Origin: Scatosoma sp045654025
GTDB taxonomy: Bacteria; Bacillota; Clostridia; Christensenellales; Borkfalkiaceae
Assembly (NCBI GenBank): GCA_045654025.1
Contig: JAZOMO010000028.1
Span: forward strand, 1-15,318
Reading direction: 5' to 3'
DNA length: 15,318 nt
The notes beneath the pieces are model-generated. The model was not told the origin of the DNA and did no database searches. It saw only the letters and a program-made list of their open reading frames with translations. Below, in pieces: positions 1 to 7,662 of this stretch. A program made the translations under genes and the position numbers. The first letter of the stretch is position 1. Each line of letters begins with the position of its first letter.

Positions 1-686
1 TGATTCTTTCGCCCGAGGCGGCGGGAATTTTCGCGCACGAATCGTTTGGACATAAATCGGAGGCGGACTTTATGCTCGCGGACGAGGGGATTCGTCGCGA
101 ATGGCAAATCGGCAAAACGGTAGCTTCTCCCTTGCTTTCCATCGTGGACTGCGGAAAATCGCTTGGCAGCGGTTACGTACCGTACGACGACGAAGGTACG
201 AAAGCGCGCAAAAATTATCTTATCAAGAACGGGGTTTTGGCGGGCAGATTGCATAGCGGCGCAACGTCGGCGTATTTAAAAGAAAAAATGACGGGCAACG
301 CGCGCGCGATAAATTGTACGTTCGAACCTATCGTTCGTATGACGAATACGTATATTGAAAAAGGCGAATATACGAAAGAAGAATTGTTCGCAGGCGTGAA
401 ATTCGGGTATTATATCAAGAGCGTGAAACACGGTTCGGGTATGAGCAAATTTACCATTGCCCCTAACGTAGCGTATGAAATCGTAGACGGAAAAATCACT
501 CGCCCCGTTAAAATCAGCGTTATCACGGGCGACGTATTCACGACGCTTGGTCTTATCGACGGTTTGTCGGACAAGGTCGAGTTCATGAGCTTCGTTTCGG
601 GTGGCTGTGGCAAGAACGAGCAACATCCTCTGCCGGTAGGCTTTGGTGGTCCTCACGTACGCATCTCAAAGATGTTTGCGCAATAA
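1..686 (+). CDS. tldD: TldD-type metalloprotease, 5'-truncated by window edge
   Basis: This is the C-terminal part of TldD, the catalytic subunit of the cytoplasmic TldD/TldE zinc protease, which in other bacteria degrades or trims unfolded peptides and modified-peptide precursors. The frame is open from position 3, before the first ATG at 72, so the gene starts outside the window. The first residues contain HESFGH (about positions 36-53), the HExxxH zinc motif of TldD. Further along come EPIVRMTNTYIE (about 324-359), the family's conserved 'EPIVRMTNT' segment, and near the end a GGCGK...PVGFGGPHVRI block typical of the TldD C-terminus. It ends with TAA at 684-686, 12 bases before the pmbA/tldE start, so the two are surely cotranscribed. 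The family assignment is clear. The natural substrate cannot be told from sequence. Confidence 0.93.
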   Translation, partial: ILSPEAAGIFAHESFGHKSEADFMLADEGIRREWQIGKTVASPLLSIVDCGKSLGSGYVPYDDEGTKARKNYLIKNGVLAGRLHSGATSAYLKEKMTGNARAINCTFEPIVRMTNTYIEKGEYTKEELFAGVKFGYYIKSVKHGSGMSKFTIAPNVAYEIVDGKITRPVKISVITGDVFTTLGLIDGLSDKVEFMSFVSGGCGKNEQHPLPVGFGGPHVRISKMFAQ

Positions 687-698
687 GGGGGTAGTGGT

Positions 699-1937
699 AT
701 GGAAAGAGAATATCTGCAAAATAAAAACAACGTAATCACCTTGAATATCACCGACGGCAAAGTCGATTCTTACCGCGAAAAGGAAGAAACGCAGAGCACC
801 GTCCGTGTGTACGAAGAGGGTAAAATCGGCGTAGCAGGCGCGCTGGGAGACGTTTCGGCGGAAGCGCTCGAACAGCAGGCTGTGGAAAAGCTGGCAGGTG
901 GGATTCCCTATCCCTGCAAGTTGAATAAAGGCGTGAAAAAATCGGTACTTCGTACCCGTCCCGTGGTAGCGGACAAGAACTTAATCCCTGCCACCAAGCG
1001 TTTGGCAAAGAAGGTTGCGGCGGCTTGTCCCCGTTTCCTTGTCAACGGCAAAACGCAGGCGTCAAAGGCTTCGGGCTGCTACAAAAACTCGCAGGGAACG
1101 GAGCTTAAATTTGAAAATAACGCTTTCCAAATCTTCTTCCAAGTGAAGGATAAGGACTCCTCGAATATCGCGGACGCGTACTACGGGGCATCCGTTTCCA
1201 GATACGGAAAGAAGACGGAAAAGAAAGTGGTTGCGGACATGAAAATGCTGCACGACGCTTTCTTTGGTGAGAAGGTTACGTTGCCCAACGGCAAGTACCC
1301 GATGATTATTGCCCCTTACGACGTGTTGGGGCAGATTATGAAGGACGTGATTGCGGAATACTATATTTCTGGCGGCTCGCTGTTTAGTGGTAAGCTTGGG
1401 GAAAAGCTTTTTAACGAAAAACTTTCGGTAGCAGTAGACCGCAATCCTAAAACCAACCGTTCGTCGGCGTTCTACGATGCGGAAGGGGAGATTGCGGCTA
1501 AATCTCGCGCGTTCTTAATCGAAGACGGCGTGTTCAAGCGTGTATTGACGACGAAGAACACCTCGACGATGTTCGGCTTGCCTTTGGCGAAGACGGCTGC
1601 GGCGGCGTACGACGGCGTACCGACCATCGGCTTGCCCGGGTTGTATGTAAAGAGTACCGCCCCCGACCTGCAAACTTTGCTTGGCGAGGAGAAAGCGGTG
1701 TTGATTGCGATCACCTCGGGTGGTGACATTACGACGGAAGGCGTTATGGGCTTGCCTGTACAGCTGGCGTTCTTGGTAGAGAACGGCAAGATTACGGCAA
1801 GGGTCAGCGACTTCTCCGCAAGCGGCAACGTCAAGGAAATGTTGGGCGAAGATTTCATCGGCGTCAGCAAGAAGGACGTATTCGATGCGCCCGAGGACGA
1901 AGCGATGGTCGTGCGGATGAACCTGATTAACGGATAA
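699..1937 (+). CDS. pmbA: TldE/PmbA-type non-catalytic partner of TldD
   Basis: This is a 412-residue protein of the TldD/PmbA family, slightly shorter than the usual ~450. It lacks the HExxxH zinc motif, as expected for the TldE/PmbA subunit, which forms a heterodimer with TldD and shapes the protease chamber. Seen in the sequence: an N-terminal half with the family pattern (DGKVDSYREKEE near residues 19-30) and a C-terminal half with the typical TSGGDITTEGVMGLP and ARVSDFSASGNVKEML segments (about 342-385). The start ATG at 699 has a GGGGGT ribosome binding site about 6-8 bases upstream. The gene lies directly behind tldD and ends at a strong terminator, so the two form an operon end. PmbA versus a second TldD-like paralogue is decided by the missing zinc motif. 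Confidence 0.9.
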   Translation: MEREYLQNKNNVITLNITDGKVDSYREKEETQSTVRVYEEGKIGVAGALGDVSAEALEQQAVEKLAGGIPYPCKLNKGVKKSVLRTRPVVADKNLIPATKRLAKKVAAACPRFLVNGKTQASKASGCYKNSQGTELKFENNAFQIFFQVKDKDSSNIADAYYGASVSRYGKKTEKKVVADMKMLHDAFFGEKVTLPNGKYPMIIAPYDVLGQIMKDVIAEYYISGGSLFSGKLGEKLFNEKLSVAVDRNPKTNRSSAFYDAEGEIAAKSRAFLIEDGVFKRVLTTKNTSTMFGLPLAKTAAAAYDGVPTIGLPGLYVKSTAPDLQTLLGEEKAVLIAITSGGDITTEGVMGLPVQLAFLVENGKITARVSDFSASGNVKEMLGEDFIGVSKKDVFDAPEDEAMVVRMNLING

Positions 1938-1951
1938 AGAGAAGGAAACAG

Positions 1952-1980
1952 CGGGAGGGCTACCCCTCCCGTTTTGTTTT
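1952..1980 (+). terminator. Intrinsic terminator of the tldD-pmbA operon
   Basis: A perfect 8-bp G+C-rich stem (CGGGAGGG at 1952-1959, CCCTCCCG at 1964-1971) with loop CTAC is followed by TTTTGTTTTT. It starts 14 bases after the pmbA stop codon. This is a textbook Rho-independent terminator. Confidence 0.95.
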
Positions 1981-2057
1981 TATCTAAGCGGCTTGTAATG
2001 AAAGAGAATGGATAGCGCATACTGTTATAGAAAAAAATGCTCTAAAAGGAAAAAACA

Positions 2058-2117
2058 ATTAATTTTTTCGATTAAAAGAAAATAATTGATTAATTTTTTC
2101 GTTTTTTAAAAGAAAAT
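2058..2117 (+). repeat. Imperfect A+T-rich tandem repeat upstream of the opp promoter
   Basis: ATTAATTTTTTCG occurs at 2058-2070 and again at 2089-2101. Each copy is followed by TTAAAAGAAAAT (2072-2083 and 2106-2117). The period is 31 to 34 bases, about three helical turns. It lies immediately upstream of the -35 box at 2121. It could be an operator for a regulator binding twice on one DNA face or an UP-like element. No specific regulator can be named. The rest of the 1981-2057 stretch shows nothing recognisable. Confidence 0.6.
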
Positions 2118-2120
2118 TGA

Positions 2121-2149
2121 TTGACAAGGCAAAAAAACTGTGATAAAAT
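2121..2149 (+). promoter_or_regulatory. Sigma-A-type promoter of the opp operon
   Basis: A perfect -35 TTGACA at 2121-2126, a 17-base spacer, and -10 TAAAAT at 2144-2149 preceded by TG (extended -10, TGaTAAAAT). Transcription should start near 2156. Because of this, the in-frame ATG at 2148-2150 lies in the promoter and cannot be the start of the following gene. Confidence 0.88.
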
Positions 2150-2158
2150 GTGTGTATA

Positions 2159-2205
2159 CTCGTAAATTTTATCTTTTTTAAGGATTTAAAGGAAAAATTT
2201 ACGGG
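2159..2205 (+). promoter_or_regulatory. 5' leader stem-loop of the opp transcript
   Basis: CGTAAATTTT (2161-2170) and AAAATTTACG (2194-2203) form a perfect 10-bp inverted repeat. The stem extends to about 12 bp with a T-G and a C-G pair at 2159-2160/2204-2205, and the loop is 23 nt. It begins within a few bases of the predicted transcription start. It may be an mRNA-stabilising 5' hairpin or a binding site. It leaves the GGAGG ribosome binding site (2231-2235) free. Confidence 0.6.
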
Positions 2206-2242
2206 AAATCAAAACAAGAGAATCTTTTTTGGAGGAATCACT

Positions 2243-4807
2243 ATGAACAAGAAACTTAGATCTATGCTCGCATTAGTGTTGGGTGTAGTCATGACAACCA
2301 GTTTTGTTGCATGTGCAGGCAATCCTGACGGTAGTAGTTCCAGCGTCCCTAGTATTAGCGGTAGCGGCGGCAACTCCAGCAGCACTGGCGGCAACTCCAG
2401 CAGCTCCCGCAGCTCCAGCAGCTCTACCACTCCTGGTGACAATCCCGGTGGTGAAATTCCGGATGATGGAAATGCTAAGTATACTTACAAAACGTATACC
2501 AGCGTATCTCCTTCTAACTGGAACGAGCTGACGTATCAGGATAACAACGATACGCAGATTATGAACTACCTGAACAGCCCTCTGTTCGAATTCGACTTCA
2601 AGTTTGACGGTGAAGGCGAAATTATCCCCGGCGATTTCGAAGTGGAATATTCGTTCGCAACGGCTTTGACCGACCTTTCCGACGGCGATGGCACGAAGTG
2701 GGCAATCCAAATTCGTAACGACGGTAAGTGGGATGATGGTACGCCTATCACCGCTCACGACTTCGTTTACACGATGCAAGAACAGCTTAACCCCCTGTTC
2801 ATGAACTATCGTGCAGACTCCTTCTATAACGGTGCGACTGTTGTTAAGAATGCAGAAGCTTACGTAAAGCAGGGTTCTTCGGAATTCCGTGGCGCGCACA
2901 GCGGCTACGCTACGTGGGAAGAAGCAAAGGTTGATCCCGGTGTTACGTTCGACATCATGGGAAGCAACACCTACTTCGGCGCTTGGGCAAAGAAGAGCTA
3001 TTCTGGTTACTATGATGAAAACACCGGTTGGGCATGGTTGACGACGGGTCTTGGTGCTGCAACGACGGAAGATGCGGTTTTTGCGCTTCAGGGCAAAACG
3101 TATGCTGAAATCGAAGCGGATGCAGACTTGAAGGCTGCTTTTGATGCGGTTATCGCTATGTGGAAGACCGAACCCAATGAAGAATTGCACTTCTTCGGCT
3201 ACAACTATACTTGGGATGCGATGAATTGGGAAGAAGTAGGTTTCTACGCTTCCGACGATTACACCATCGTTCTTGATCTTGCTCAGCCCTTGTATCTTTT
3301 GAATGATGATGGTTCGCTTAGCTACAAGGCGGCTTACAATATGGCAAGCCTTCCCCTTGTTAAGAGATCCTTGTATGAGAGCTGCAAAGTAGCTCCCGTA
3401 GCAGGTTCTACTCTGTACACCTCTAAATATCATTCCAGCCTTGAAACGACCGCAAGCTGGGGTCCTTACAAACTCACCTCTTTCCAAGCTGGTAAGTGGT
3501 ATACGTTAGAAAAGAACCCGTACTGGTATGGTTGGAACATGGATAAGTACGAAGGTCAGTATCAGACCACGTCTATCGTCTGCGAAACCATCGCTGAATA
3601 CAACACTGCATTTATGAAGTTCTTGAAGGGTGAGCTTAGCGGTATCGGTATTGACGTATCCGTTGCAACCGACTATAAGAACTCCGATCAGGCATACTTC
3701 ACGCCCGACGACTACGTTGGTTCCTTGCAGTTGCAGTCCAGTCCAGAAGGTTTGAGAAACAGAGAATCTAATGGCGTTAACAAGACCATCTTGTTGCAGG
3801 AAGATTTCAGAAAGGCATTGTCGCTTGGTTTGAACAGAGACGCTTATGCTAAGGCAACCACGACGGCGTCCTTGATGGGCTTGGGCTTGTTCAACTCCAT
3901 GCACTACTATGACGTAGCAAATGGTAAGGCTTACCGTGAATCTGACATTGCTAAGATGGTGCTTTGTAGCGTTTACGGTTTAGACCCTGACGAATTTGGA
4001 AGCCTTGATGATGCAGTTGATGCTATCACTGGTTATGACATTGAACAGGCAAGAGAGTTGGTTAACAGCGCAGTTGCAAAAGCAATTGAAGCAGGCGACT
4101 TGAAGGCTGATGCAAACGGCAACGTAACCGATAGAGTTGTTCTTACCTACGGTACTTCCGTAGACAACGAAGTTACTCGTCGTTACTATGATAACCTTTC
4201 CGCTCAGTGGACCGAACTCATGAAGGGCACGAAGCTTGAAGGCAAGTTCGAACTTGAATTCAACTCCTCCTTCGGTACGAAGTGGGCAGACGACTTCCGT
4301 GCAGGTGCTTATGATATCTGTCAAGGTGGTTGGACTGGCGCAGCTTGGGATCCTGGTTACTTCCTGCTTGCATACCTCAGCCCCGACTACATGTACTCGG
4401 CGGCTTGGGATACCAGCGCTCACATGTTGGAATTCACGATGAGTGGCGTTAACGCTGAAGGTGTAGCAACGAACAATGCAAACGATTCCTACACTGCAGA
4501 ACACGACCTGTTGACTTGGTATGACTTGCTTAACGGTGAATGGCAGTCCGGTGCGTTGGATGAAGAATTCCGTTTGGAACTGATCGCAGTTCTGGAACAC
4601 GAAATCCTTATTCAATACTACTCCGTACCTGTAACGTACAGCTTTGCTGCTTCGTTGATTTCCTATCAGGCAGACTATATCACCTATGAATACAACACCT
4701 TTATGGGTTATGGCGGCATCCGGTACATGACGTACAACTATGATGATGCTGAATGGGCTGACTACGTTAAGGCTAACGCTGTCAACGGCGAATTGAACTA
4801 CAGATAA
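2243..4807 (+). CDS. oppA: Peptide ABC transporter substrate-binding lipoprotein (family 5), enlarged
   Basis: This is the extracellular receptor of the importer encoded downstream, 854 residues from ATG 2243 (ribosome binding site GGAGG at 2231-2235). Residues 1-23 are a lipoprotein signal peptide with a FVAC lipobox (Cys24 would be lipidated). Residues 27-76 are a Ser/Gly/Pro-rich linker that lifts the domain off the membrane. The SBP family-5 signature follows: residues 151-184 (KWDDGTPITAHDFVYT core), the WGPYKLTSFQ segment at 406-415, and LEKNPYWY at 422-429. Family members usually have about 500-600 residues. Much of the excess is an aromatic, Gly-rich insertion at about residues 212-330, between the NAEAY segment and the DDYTIVLDLAQP strand. 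It is the first gene of the operon, followed by a hairpin that may set its higher expression. Peptide binding is inferred. Other family-5 ligands (oligosaccharides, nickel) are not excluded. Confidence 0.9.
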   Translation: MNKKLRSMLALVLGVVMTTSFVACAGNPDGSSSSVPSISGSGGNSSSTGGNSSSSRSSSSSTTPGDNPGGEIPDDGNAKYTYKTYTSVSPSNWNELTYQDNNDTQIMNYLNSPLFEFDFKFDGEGEIIPGDFEVEYSFATALTDLSDGDGTKWAIQIRNDGKWDDGTPITAHDFVYTMQEQLNPLFMNYRADSFYNGATVVKNAEAYVKQGSSEFRGAHSGYATWEEAKVDPGVTFDIMGSNTYFGAWAKKSYSGYYDENTGWAWLTTGLGAATTEDAVFALQGKTYAEIEADADLKAAFDAVIAMWKTEPNEELHFFGYNYTWDAMNWEEVGFYASDDYTIVLDLAQPLYLLNDDGSLSYKAAYNMASLPLVKRSLYESCKVAPVAGSTLYTSKYHSSLETTASWGPYKLTSFQAGKWYTLEKNPYWYGWNMDKYEGQYQTTSIVCETIAEYNTAFMKFLKGELSGIGIDVSVATDYKNSDQAYFTPDDYVGSLQLQSSPEGLRNRESNGVNKTILLQEDFRKALSLGLNRDAYAKATTTASLMGLGLFNSMHYYDVANGKAYRESDIAKMVLCSVYGLDPDEFGSLDDAVDAITGYDIEQARELVNSAVAKAIEAGDLKADANGNVTDRVVLTYGTSVDNEVTRRYYDNLSAQWTELMKGTKLEGKFELEFNSSFGTKWADDFRAGAYDICQGGWTGAAWDPGYFLLAYLSPDYMYSAAWDTSAHMLEFTMSGVNAEGVATNNANDSYTAEHDLLTWYDLLNGEWQSGALDEEFRLELIAVLEHEILIQYYSVPVTYSFAASLISYQADYITYEYNTFMGYGGIRYMTYNYDDAEWADYVKANAVNGELNYR

Positions 4808-4839
4808 GAAATGATTGCGATTATTTGAAATCGCGTAGT

Positions 4840-4868
4840 TTGATAAAATCTAAAACCTTGGTTATAGT
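4840..4868 (+). promoter_or_regulatory. Possible internal promoter for the permease-ATPase genes
   Basis: TTGATA (4840-4845), a 17-base spacer, then TATAGT (4863-4868); each box matches the sigma-A consensus at five of six positions. The -10 lies inside the left arm of the hairpin at 4862-4893, so an RNA starting near 4875 would lack that arm. This is predicted from sequence only. Confidence 0.4.
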
Positions 4869-4893
4869 GGGGAAGTAATGCTCCCCACTATAA
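4862..4893 (+). terminator. Hairpin after the binding-protein gene (partial terminator or mRNA-stabilising stem)
   Basis: A perfect 12-bp stem (TTATAGTGGGGA at 4862-4873, TCCCCACTATAA at 4882-4893) has an 8-nt loop. The T tract directly behind it is poor (TTGGGTTATTAACAC), with six T's only at 4909-4914. This suits an incomplete terminator or a 3' stabilising hairpin, as often seen between the binding-protein and permease genes of ABC importers, giving more receptor than membrane complex. Confidence 0.65.
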
Positions 4894-4936
4894 TTGGGTT
4901 ATTAACACTTTTTTATTGATTAAAAAAACGGGCGAT

Positions 4937-4960
4937 TTGCACGAAAAAAGTGCAATTTTT
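4937..4960 (+). terminator. Second, weak terminator-like hairpin before oppB
   Basis: TTGCAC (4937-4942) pairs with GTGCAA (4950-4955) around a 7-nt A-rich loop and is followed by five T's. The stem is short. It may act together with the stronger hairpin upstream as a leaky stop. The rest of 4961-5013 holds no recognisable element. Confidence 0.35.
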
Positions 4961-5028
4961 GCGTATATTTTACCGTTTTTAGAAGAATTCTAAAGAAGAC
5001 ACACCTAATTTATAGGAGCAAATATACA

Positions 5029-5991
5029 ATGTATATGTTTAAATATATAATGAAGCGTATAGGTCTCATGATTATGACCTTCGCGATCATTATGGCAACC
5101 TGTTTTGTCTTGATTAAAATGTTGCCTATCGTTATCACGTTGGCGCCCGGCCAAGACCGTGATATTTTGGAGGCGCAATTAAAGGCACGTGGGTATTACG
5201 ATCCCATCTTAGTGCAATTTGTCAATTATCTCAAACGTATATTCTTGTACGGCGATTTCGGTATCGGTGTCAATATGCCCGAATTCAGAAATCAACCGGT
5301 TTGGGACGTGTTCGTTTCCCAGTTGCCGCCTACCGTGCTCATTAACGTATATTCTACGCTGTTTGCAGTACCTCTGGGCTTGGCGCTTGGTATTTATGCT
5401 GCACTCCGTAAGAATAAGTGGCAAGACCATACCATCAGCACGTTGGTAATGGTATTTATTTCCGTACCTTCTTACGTTACGGCGTTCATCTTGCAATATA
5501 CGTTGTGCTTTAAGTTGGATATTCTGCCGCTTACTATGAAGCCTGGCTATGATTATTTTTCGTGGGACATGTTTGTATCGATGCTTCCCGCGGTGCTTGC
5601 AATGTCGTTTGGTTCTATTGCCGGCTATTGCCGTTTCACGCGTGCCGAGCTGACGGAATCCTTGACGGGCGACTATTTATTGCTTGCTCGTACGAAGGGC
5701 TTGACGAAACGTCAATCGATTATGCGCCACGCATTGAAAAATGCGATGGTACCTATTTTCCCTTCCATCGTTGCAGAATTTATTGCCGTATTGTCCGGTT
5801 CGCTCATCATTGAGCAGATTTTTGCGATCCCCGGCGTAGGGCGTTTGTACTTGAACTCAATTAACTCTTTGGACTACGACTTCTTTATGTTGCTTTCGGG
5901 GTTCTATTGTTTGATTGGTTTGGTCGCAGGTATCGTAACTGACCTCAGCTATGGTATCATCGACCCGAGAATTAGAATGGGGGCGAAATAA
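5029..5991 (+). CDS. oppB: Peptide ABC transporter permease, OppB/DppB type
   Basis: This is an integral membrane subunit of the importer; with OppC it forms the translocation channel. At 320 residues it has the normal length for the family. Visible features: an N-terminal membrane helix at about 10-33, a large extracellular stretch, then helices at about 103-126, 136-160, 182-202, 244-265 and 286-308. The cytoplasmic EAA coupling loop at about 215-242 (ARTKGLTKRQSIMRHALKNA) contacts the ATPases. EQIFAIPGVGRLY at 262-274 and the IDPRIR end (311-316) are typical of OppB. The ATG at 5029 is 10 bases after AGGAG (5014-5018), so it is preferred over ATGs at 5035 and 5050. It is the only subunit of this transporter without an insertion. 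oppC starts 2 bases after the stop. Confidence 0.93.
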   Translation: MYMFKYIMKRIGLMIMTFAIIMATCFVLIKMLPIVITLAPGQDRDILEAQLKARGYYDPILVQFVNYLKRIFLYGDFGIGVNMPEFRNQPVWDVFVSQLPPTVLINVYSTLFAVPLGLALGIYAALRKNKWQDHTISTLVMVFISVPSYVTAFILQYTLCFKLDILPLTMKPGYDYFSWDMFVSMLPAVLAMSFGSIAGYCRFTRAELTESLTGDYLLLARTKGLTKRQSIMRHALKNAMVPIFPSIVAEFIAVLSGSLIIEQIFAIPGVGRLYLNSINSLDYDFFMLLSGFYCLIGLVAGIVTDLSYGIIDPRIRMGAK

Positions 5992-5993
5992 TT

Positions 5994-7658
5994 ATGGAAA
6001 ACGTTCAAAACGTAGATATTATGAATATCCCCAAGGAGAAATTTGCTCCTGCAAAGAATCGGGACAGATTACGCGACAAAAAGTTGGATACCAAGCCTGT
6101 CAGCGCTTTCCGCGATGCGATGCGTCGTTTTTGCAAAAATAAAGGTTCGGTGGCTGCGTTTATTATCATTGTCGCATTGATGCTGTTCTCGATTATTGCA
6201 CCCATCATCAGTCCTTATACGGTGTCGTATGAAGACGTCAACTTCCGCTACAATTATCCCAAGAATAAGCTTTGCGTAGAGTTGGGCTGGGATTTTTGGG
6301 ACGGCTGTACGGAGAAGACTTTAAACGAAACAACTTTCTTGGAATACCAAGCAATTGGCCAAGAAACGGGTGGCTTAATAATTAAAAACAATAAGTACAG
6401 CGTAGAATCTTCCGATACTGGCAATTATTATACGTTCCGTATGGATTCCTACCGTCTGACGGGCTGTACGTTGGAAAAGCTAACGGCGGAAGAATTTAAA
6501 GCATTGCAGGCATATCAGGACGAACATAAAGTGCAGATTGTCTATCCCGCCATCAAGGCGTTGAGCAAGAGCTTTCAGACTAAATATCCACAGTATGTAA
6601 CCAACCAAAACCTTTGGTATCAGTTGGAAGAAACGTATGTAAAAAATGCGGACGGTACCGTAAACAAAAAGAAGAAAGTCGTTCGCCCCAAGGTAGAGCG
6701 TGACGAAAACGGTGAGATTGTTTTCGATGAAAATGGAAACGCAAAGTTTACCATTAATTATCGTTTGAACAGTGGTTTGAACAAACAAGGTCAGCAGAAA
6801 GACTTGTACACGAGTACGATGTACGTCGAAGGCGAAGAAAAGTTGTACGATTACGCTGTTAAAAAGCAGGGTGATCAATACGAGGTTCGTGTAGATTATT
6901 ATCAATATTATATCTACAAGCATGCGATTGCTAACAACGGAGAAGGCGACGGCATCACCGAACCCTTGTTCTTGTTTGGTACGACGCAAGCGGGTAAAGA
7001 TATCTTCACGTGTCTTGGCGCAGGTGCAAGATTGTCCTTCCTTCTTGCTATCTGCGTATCTGCGGTAAATATGTTGGTGGGCGCAATCTATGGCGCAATT
7101 GAAGGCTATTATGGCGGCAAGCTCGACTTGATTATGGAACGTATTTCCGATATTTTGGCGGCTGTACCGTTCATGATTGTTATTACCCTTTTGAAGTTGC
7201 ATATGGGCACGACCAGTCAGTTGACGATCTTGTTCATCGCCTTCTTCCTAACGGGATGGATAGGTATGGCAGCCCGTGTGCGTATGCAATTCTACCGCTT
7301 TAAAAACCAAGAATACGTTTTGGCGGCAAGAACACTTGGCGCCAGCGACCCCCGTATTATGTTTAAACACATATTCCCCAACTCTCTTGGTACGATTATC
7401 ACCGGTTCGGTATTGTCTATCCCCGGTATGATTTTCTCGGAATCCTCCTTGAGCTATTTGGGTATCATCAACCTGCAGACGGGGTCTATGACTAGTGTCG
7501 GTAATATGCTTTCTAGCGCACAGCCGTATTTGTCTACCTTTCCGTATATGATGCTGTTCCCTGCATTGTTCATCTGCTTGTTGATGCTTAGTTTCAACTT
7601 GTTTGGTAACGGTTTGCGCGATGCGTTCAACCCGTCCTTGCGTGGTGCGGAGGATTAA
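5994..7658 (+). CDS. oppC: Peptide ABC transporter permease, OppC/DppC type, with large extracellular insertion
   Basis: This is the second membrane subunit of the importer. It has 554 residues, whereas OppC proteins usually have about 300. Residues 1-52 are a charged cytoplasmic N-terminus and 53-74 the first membrane helix. Residues ~75-323 are a soluble, charged, Tyr-rich segment outside the membrane. Canonical OppC resumes at 325-347 with the FGTTQAGKDIFTCLGAGARL segment (usual form FGTDxxGRDxxSRxxxGAR), then further helices and the EAA loop at about 440-463 (AARTLGASDPRIMFKHIFPN). The inserted part contains KKKK at 225-228 and two short DENG units (237-240, 245-248). Its position directly after helix 1 puts it on the side of the binding protein, so docking to the enlarged receptor is a reasonable guess. 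The ribosome binding site is GGGGG at 5979-5983. Confidence 0.9.
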   Translation: MENVQNVDIMNIPKEKFAPAKNRDRLRDKKLDTKPVSAFRDAMRRFCKNKGSVAAFIIIVALMLFSIIAPIISPYTVSYEDVNFRYNYPKNKLCVELGWDFWDGCTEKTLNETTFLEYQAIGQETGGLIIKNNKYSVESSDTGNYYTFRMDSYRLTGCTLEKLTAEEFKALQAYQDEHKVQIVYPAIKALSKSFQTKYPQYVTNQNLWYQLEETYVKNADGTVNKKKKVVRPKVERDENGEIVFDENGNAKFTINYRLNSGLNKQGQQKDLYTSTMYVEGEEKLYDYAVKKQGDQYEVRVDYYQYYIYKHAIANNGEGDGITEPLFLFGTTQAGKDIFTCLGAGARLSFLLAICVSAVNMLVGAIYGAIEGYYGGKLDLIMERISDILAAVPFMIVITLLKLHMGTTSQLTILFIAFFLTGWIGMAARVRMQFYRFKNQEYVLAARTLGASDPRIMFKHIFPNSLGTIITGSVLSIPGMIFSESSLSYLGIINLQTGSMTSVGNMLSSAQPYLSTFPYMMLFPALFICLLMLSFNLFGNGLRDAFNPSLRGAED

Positions 7659-7662
7659 CAAC

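Noticed and set aside
2103..2118. CodY-type operator upstream of the opp promoter
   Set aside because: Only about 10 of 15 positions match the commonly used AATTTTCWGAAAATT box in a very A+T-rich stretch, so it is not better than chance.
2150..2242. Upstream in-frame start giving the binding protein 31 more residues
   Set aside because: That ATG overlaps the -10 box of the promoter and would precede the transcript start. The GGAGG at 2231-2235 and a proper lipoprotein signal peptide fit ATG 2243.
2273..3487. 404-codon open frame on the minus strand opposite the binding-protein gene
   Set aside because: Its product is rich in Arg, Val and Cys with no domain, and the plus strand carries an unmistakable family-5 receptor with promoter and ribosome binding site. 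It is a shadow frame.
7603..7662. Upstream in-frame start for OppD inside oppC
   Set aside because: It has no ribosome binding site and lies within the coding end of oppC. GTG 7663 has GGAGG at the right distance and begins directly at the family's normal N-terminus.
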